DNA of 7,013 bases from Burkholderiaceae bacterium (GTDB taxonomy: Bacteria; Pseudomonadota; Gammaproteobacteria; Burkholderiales; Burkholderiaceae_C), in NCBI GenBank assembly GCA_023262645.1, contig JALRAA010000031.1, positions 1 to 7,013 of the forward strand. Direction: 5' to 3'. This document shows positions 5,943 through 7,013 of the stretch, piece after piece. Position numbers and translations under genes: made by a program. Positions within the stretch are counted from its first letter, which is position 1, and every line of letters starts with the position of its first letter. The notes below the pieces were generated by a model, which worked only from the letters and a program-made list of their open reading frames with translations, was not told the DNA's origin and did not search any database.

Positions 5943-6479
5943 ATGCAAAGACGATTGATGCTTTCTGCCGCCGCAGCAGGTGCACTGGCTGCGAGTGGAT
6001 GTGCCGGCCCGTCGGTGAACGATTACGCCAGCGAAAAACCTGTGCTCGATTTGCGCCAATATTTCAATGGCGTGGTGGATGCTTGGGGCATTTTCACCGA
6101 CCGCTCAGGCAAAGTGGTCAAACGCTTCACGGTGGTCATGCATTGCCAATGGAATGGCGACCAAGGAGTGCTTGACGAAGACTTTGTCTATAGCGATGGC
6201 AGCAAACAAAAGCGCATTTGGAGATTGCAACACCTTGGCAATGGTCGCTATTCAGGACAAGCCGACGATGTCATCGGTGTTGCCGATGGTGAAACACGCG
6301 GCAATGCCTTCAATTGGCGCTACACCTTGGCATTGCCTGTGGGCAGTCAGGTCTGGCAGGTGCAGTTCGACGACTGGATGTATTTGCTTGACGACAAAGT
6401 CATGCTCAACAAAGCGGCCATGTCTAAATTCGGCATCTTTTTGGGCGAAGTCACTTTGTCGTTCACACGACGCGCTTGA
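5943..6479 (+). CDS. DUF3833 family lipoprotein
   Basis: A 178-residue predicted lipoprotein of the DUF3833 family, function unknown. Residues 1-20 form a lipoprotein signal peptide: MQRR, a hydrophobic Ala/Leu stretch, then ASGC with the lipidated Cys20. The residue after the Cys is Ala21, not Asp, so outer-membrane sorting is more likely than inner-membrane retention. Conserved family blocks are PVLDLRQYFNGVVDAWGIF (33-51), DRSGKVVKRF (53-62), DEDFVYSDGS (78-87), ADDVIGVADGETRGNAFNW (106-124), FDDWMYLLDD (141-150) and MSKFGIFLGEVTL (159-171), giving a beta-rich protein with many acidic and aromatic residues, suggestive of a lipocalin-like or ligand-binding barrel (inference). An ATG at 5940 would add one Met and overlap the transporter stop. 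DUF3833 genes travel with CFA-like and FAD genes, so a periplasmic or outer-membrane part in handling the modified lipid is possible. Confidence 0.88.
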   Translation: MQRRLMLSAAAAGALAASGCAGPSVNDYASEKPVLDLRQYFNGVVDAWGIFTDRSGKVVKRFTVVMHCQWNGDQGVLDEDFVYSDGSKQKRIWRLQHLGNGRYSGQADDVIGVADGETRGNAFNWRYTLALPVGSQVWQVQFDDWMYLLDDKVMLNKAAMSKFGIFLGEVTLSFTRRA

Positions 6480-6484
6480 TACCC

Positions 6485-7013
6485 ATGGCTTGGCTCACCC
6501 CGTTCAATAAACCCATCACCGACTGGCGCGGGCGCAGTGTCTGGTTGCTGGGCGCTTCCAGCGGCATTGGCTTGGCCTGCGCGCATGCCTTGCATGCAGC
6601 AGGCGCGAAAGTATGTGTGTCTGCTCGCCAAGCCGAGTTGTTGCAAGCCTTTGTAGACACCCACCCTGGTGCGCTGGCTTTGCCCTTGGACGTCACCGAC
6701 GCAACTTCTGTGCGCCAAGCCACCCAACAATTGCAAGCGCAGCATGGCATTGACACCGTCATTTATTGCGCGGGCTACTACAACGCGCAATCGGCCGCGG
6801 CTTACGATTTGCGCAGCATGCAAACCCATATGGCGGTCAACTACACCGGCGCGTTGTTGTTGCTGGATCAGGTGCTGCCATTGATGTTGGCCCAAGGACA
6901 CGGCCATGTGAGTTTGGTGTCTAGCGTCGCCGGTTACAGAGGATTGCCCAAAAGCTTGGCTTATGGCCCGAGCAAAGCGGCATTGACGCATTTGGGTGAA
7001 GTGCTGTATTTAG
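6485..7013 (+). CDS. Short-chain dehydrogenase/reductase (SDR), 3' truncated
   Basis: The first 176 residues of a classical SDR, running off the right edge; a full protein is usually about 240-280 aa. The cofactor loop GASSGIG is at 23-29, preceded by the SVWLL beta strand. Asp69-Val70 contact the adenine, YCAGYY (94-99) replaces the usual NNAG strand, Asn119 (AVNYTGA) and Ser147 (LVSSVAG) complete the site with Tyr160 and Lys164 of YGPSK, so the catalytic tetrad is intact. Arg48 after beta-2 (VSARQ) hints at NADPH preference. The start ATG at 6485 is 5 bases after the DUF3833 stop; no good ribosome binding site is seen, so coupling is likely. SDRs recur in this type of cluster and probably reduce or oxidise a keto/hydroxy intermediate of the lipid pathway or its breakdown products; the substrate cannot be read from the sequence. 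Confidence 0.9.
   Translation, partial: MAWLTPFNKPITDWRGRSVWLLGASSGIGLACAHALHAAGAKVCVSARQAELLQAFVDTHPGALALPLDVTDATSVRQATQQLQAQHGIDTVIYCAGYYNAQSAAAYDLRSMQTHMAVNYTGALLLLDQVLPLMLAQGHGHVSLVSSVAGYRGLPKSLAYGPSKAALTHLGEVLYL

Larger units (their letters stand above)
721..7013 (+). other. Putative lipid-modification / oxidative-stress operon (continues past right edge)
   Basis: Seven genes on one strand, with junctions of +1, -4, +16, -4, +2 and +5 bases and no room for internal promoters or terminators, indicate a single transcript. Order: exported GPx, FAD oxidoreductase, DUF1365, CFA-like methyltransferase, MFS transporter, DUF3833 lipoprotein, SDR. From memory of the families, the FAD-DUF1365-CFA-DUF3833-SDR set recurs in Proteobacteria beside sigmaE-ChrR or LitR-like regulators and is connected with methylated or furan fatty acids. 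Here it begins with a peroxidase, and no regulator is visible in the window. Confidence 0.8.

Noticed and set aside
6347..6991. Minus-strand open frame of 214 aa
   Set aside because: Antisense to the DUF3833 end and the SDR, both with clear family motifs.
1..7013. tRNA, rRNA, CRISPR, insertion sequence or attachment site
   Set aside because: No cloverleaf, repeat array, transposase motif or terminal repeats were seen; nearly all bases are accounted for by conserved coding genes.

Overview
The window looks like chromosomal DNA of a betaproteobacterium. The best guess is Burkholderiales, family Comamonadaceae, possibly a Limnohabitans- or Rhodoferax-like freshwater organism. This rests on the style of the GlnE C-terminus, moderate-to-high GC with heavy use of TTG for Leu and CAA for Gln, and the gene content. 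The genus is a guess from codon style; the gene families are firm.

Layout: all genes are on the + strand. Positions 1-627 hold the 3' end of glnE (glutamine synthetase adenylyltransferase/deadenylylase), cut by the left edge. A 93-base gap (628-720) holds a weak terminator-like element, a perfect 6-bp inverted repeat and a plausible promoter. From 721 to the right edge runs one compact gene string: an exported glutathione peroxidase (721-1314), an FAD-dependent amine-oxidase-like oxidoreductase (1316-2614), a DUF1365 protein (2611-3414), a cyclopropane-fatty-acid-synthase-like SAM methyltransferase (3431-4654), a 12-helix MFS/GPH-type transporter (4651-5940), a DUF3833 lipoprotein (5943-6479) and a short-chain dehydrogenase cut by the right edge (6485-7013). 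The junctions are +1, -4, +16, -4, +2 and +5 bases, so this is almost certainly one operon.

How the genes may work together: the core set of FAD oxidoreductase, DUF1365, CFA-like methyltransferase, DUF3833 and SDR recurs in proteobacteria. It is found near singlet-oxygen (sigmaE-ChrR) or light-responsive (LitR-type MerR) regulators and has been linked to methylated/furan fatty acid formation. The methyltransferase here keeps its SAM site but has Ser and Gln at two positions where E. coli CFA synthase has the bicarbonate-site Cys139 and His266. That fits a product other than a cyclopropane, for example a methyl-branched unsaturated acyl chain that the FAD enzyme could oxidise further. The exported peroxidase would fit protection against lipid or periplasmic peroxides. 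The substrates of the transporter, DUF1365 and DUF3833 proteins are unknown. No regulator gene lies in the window, so control by light or singlet oxygen is inferred only from family context.
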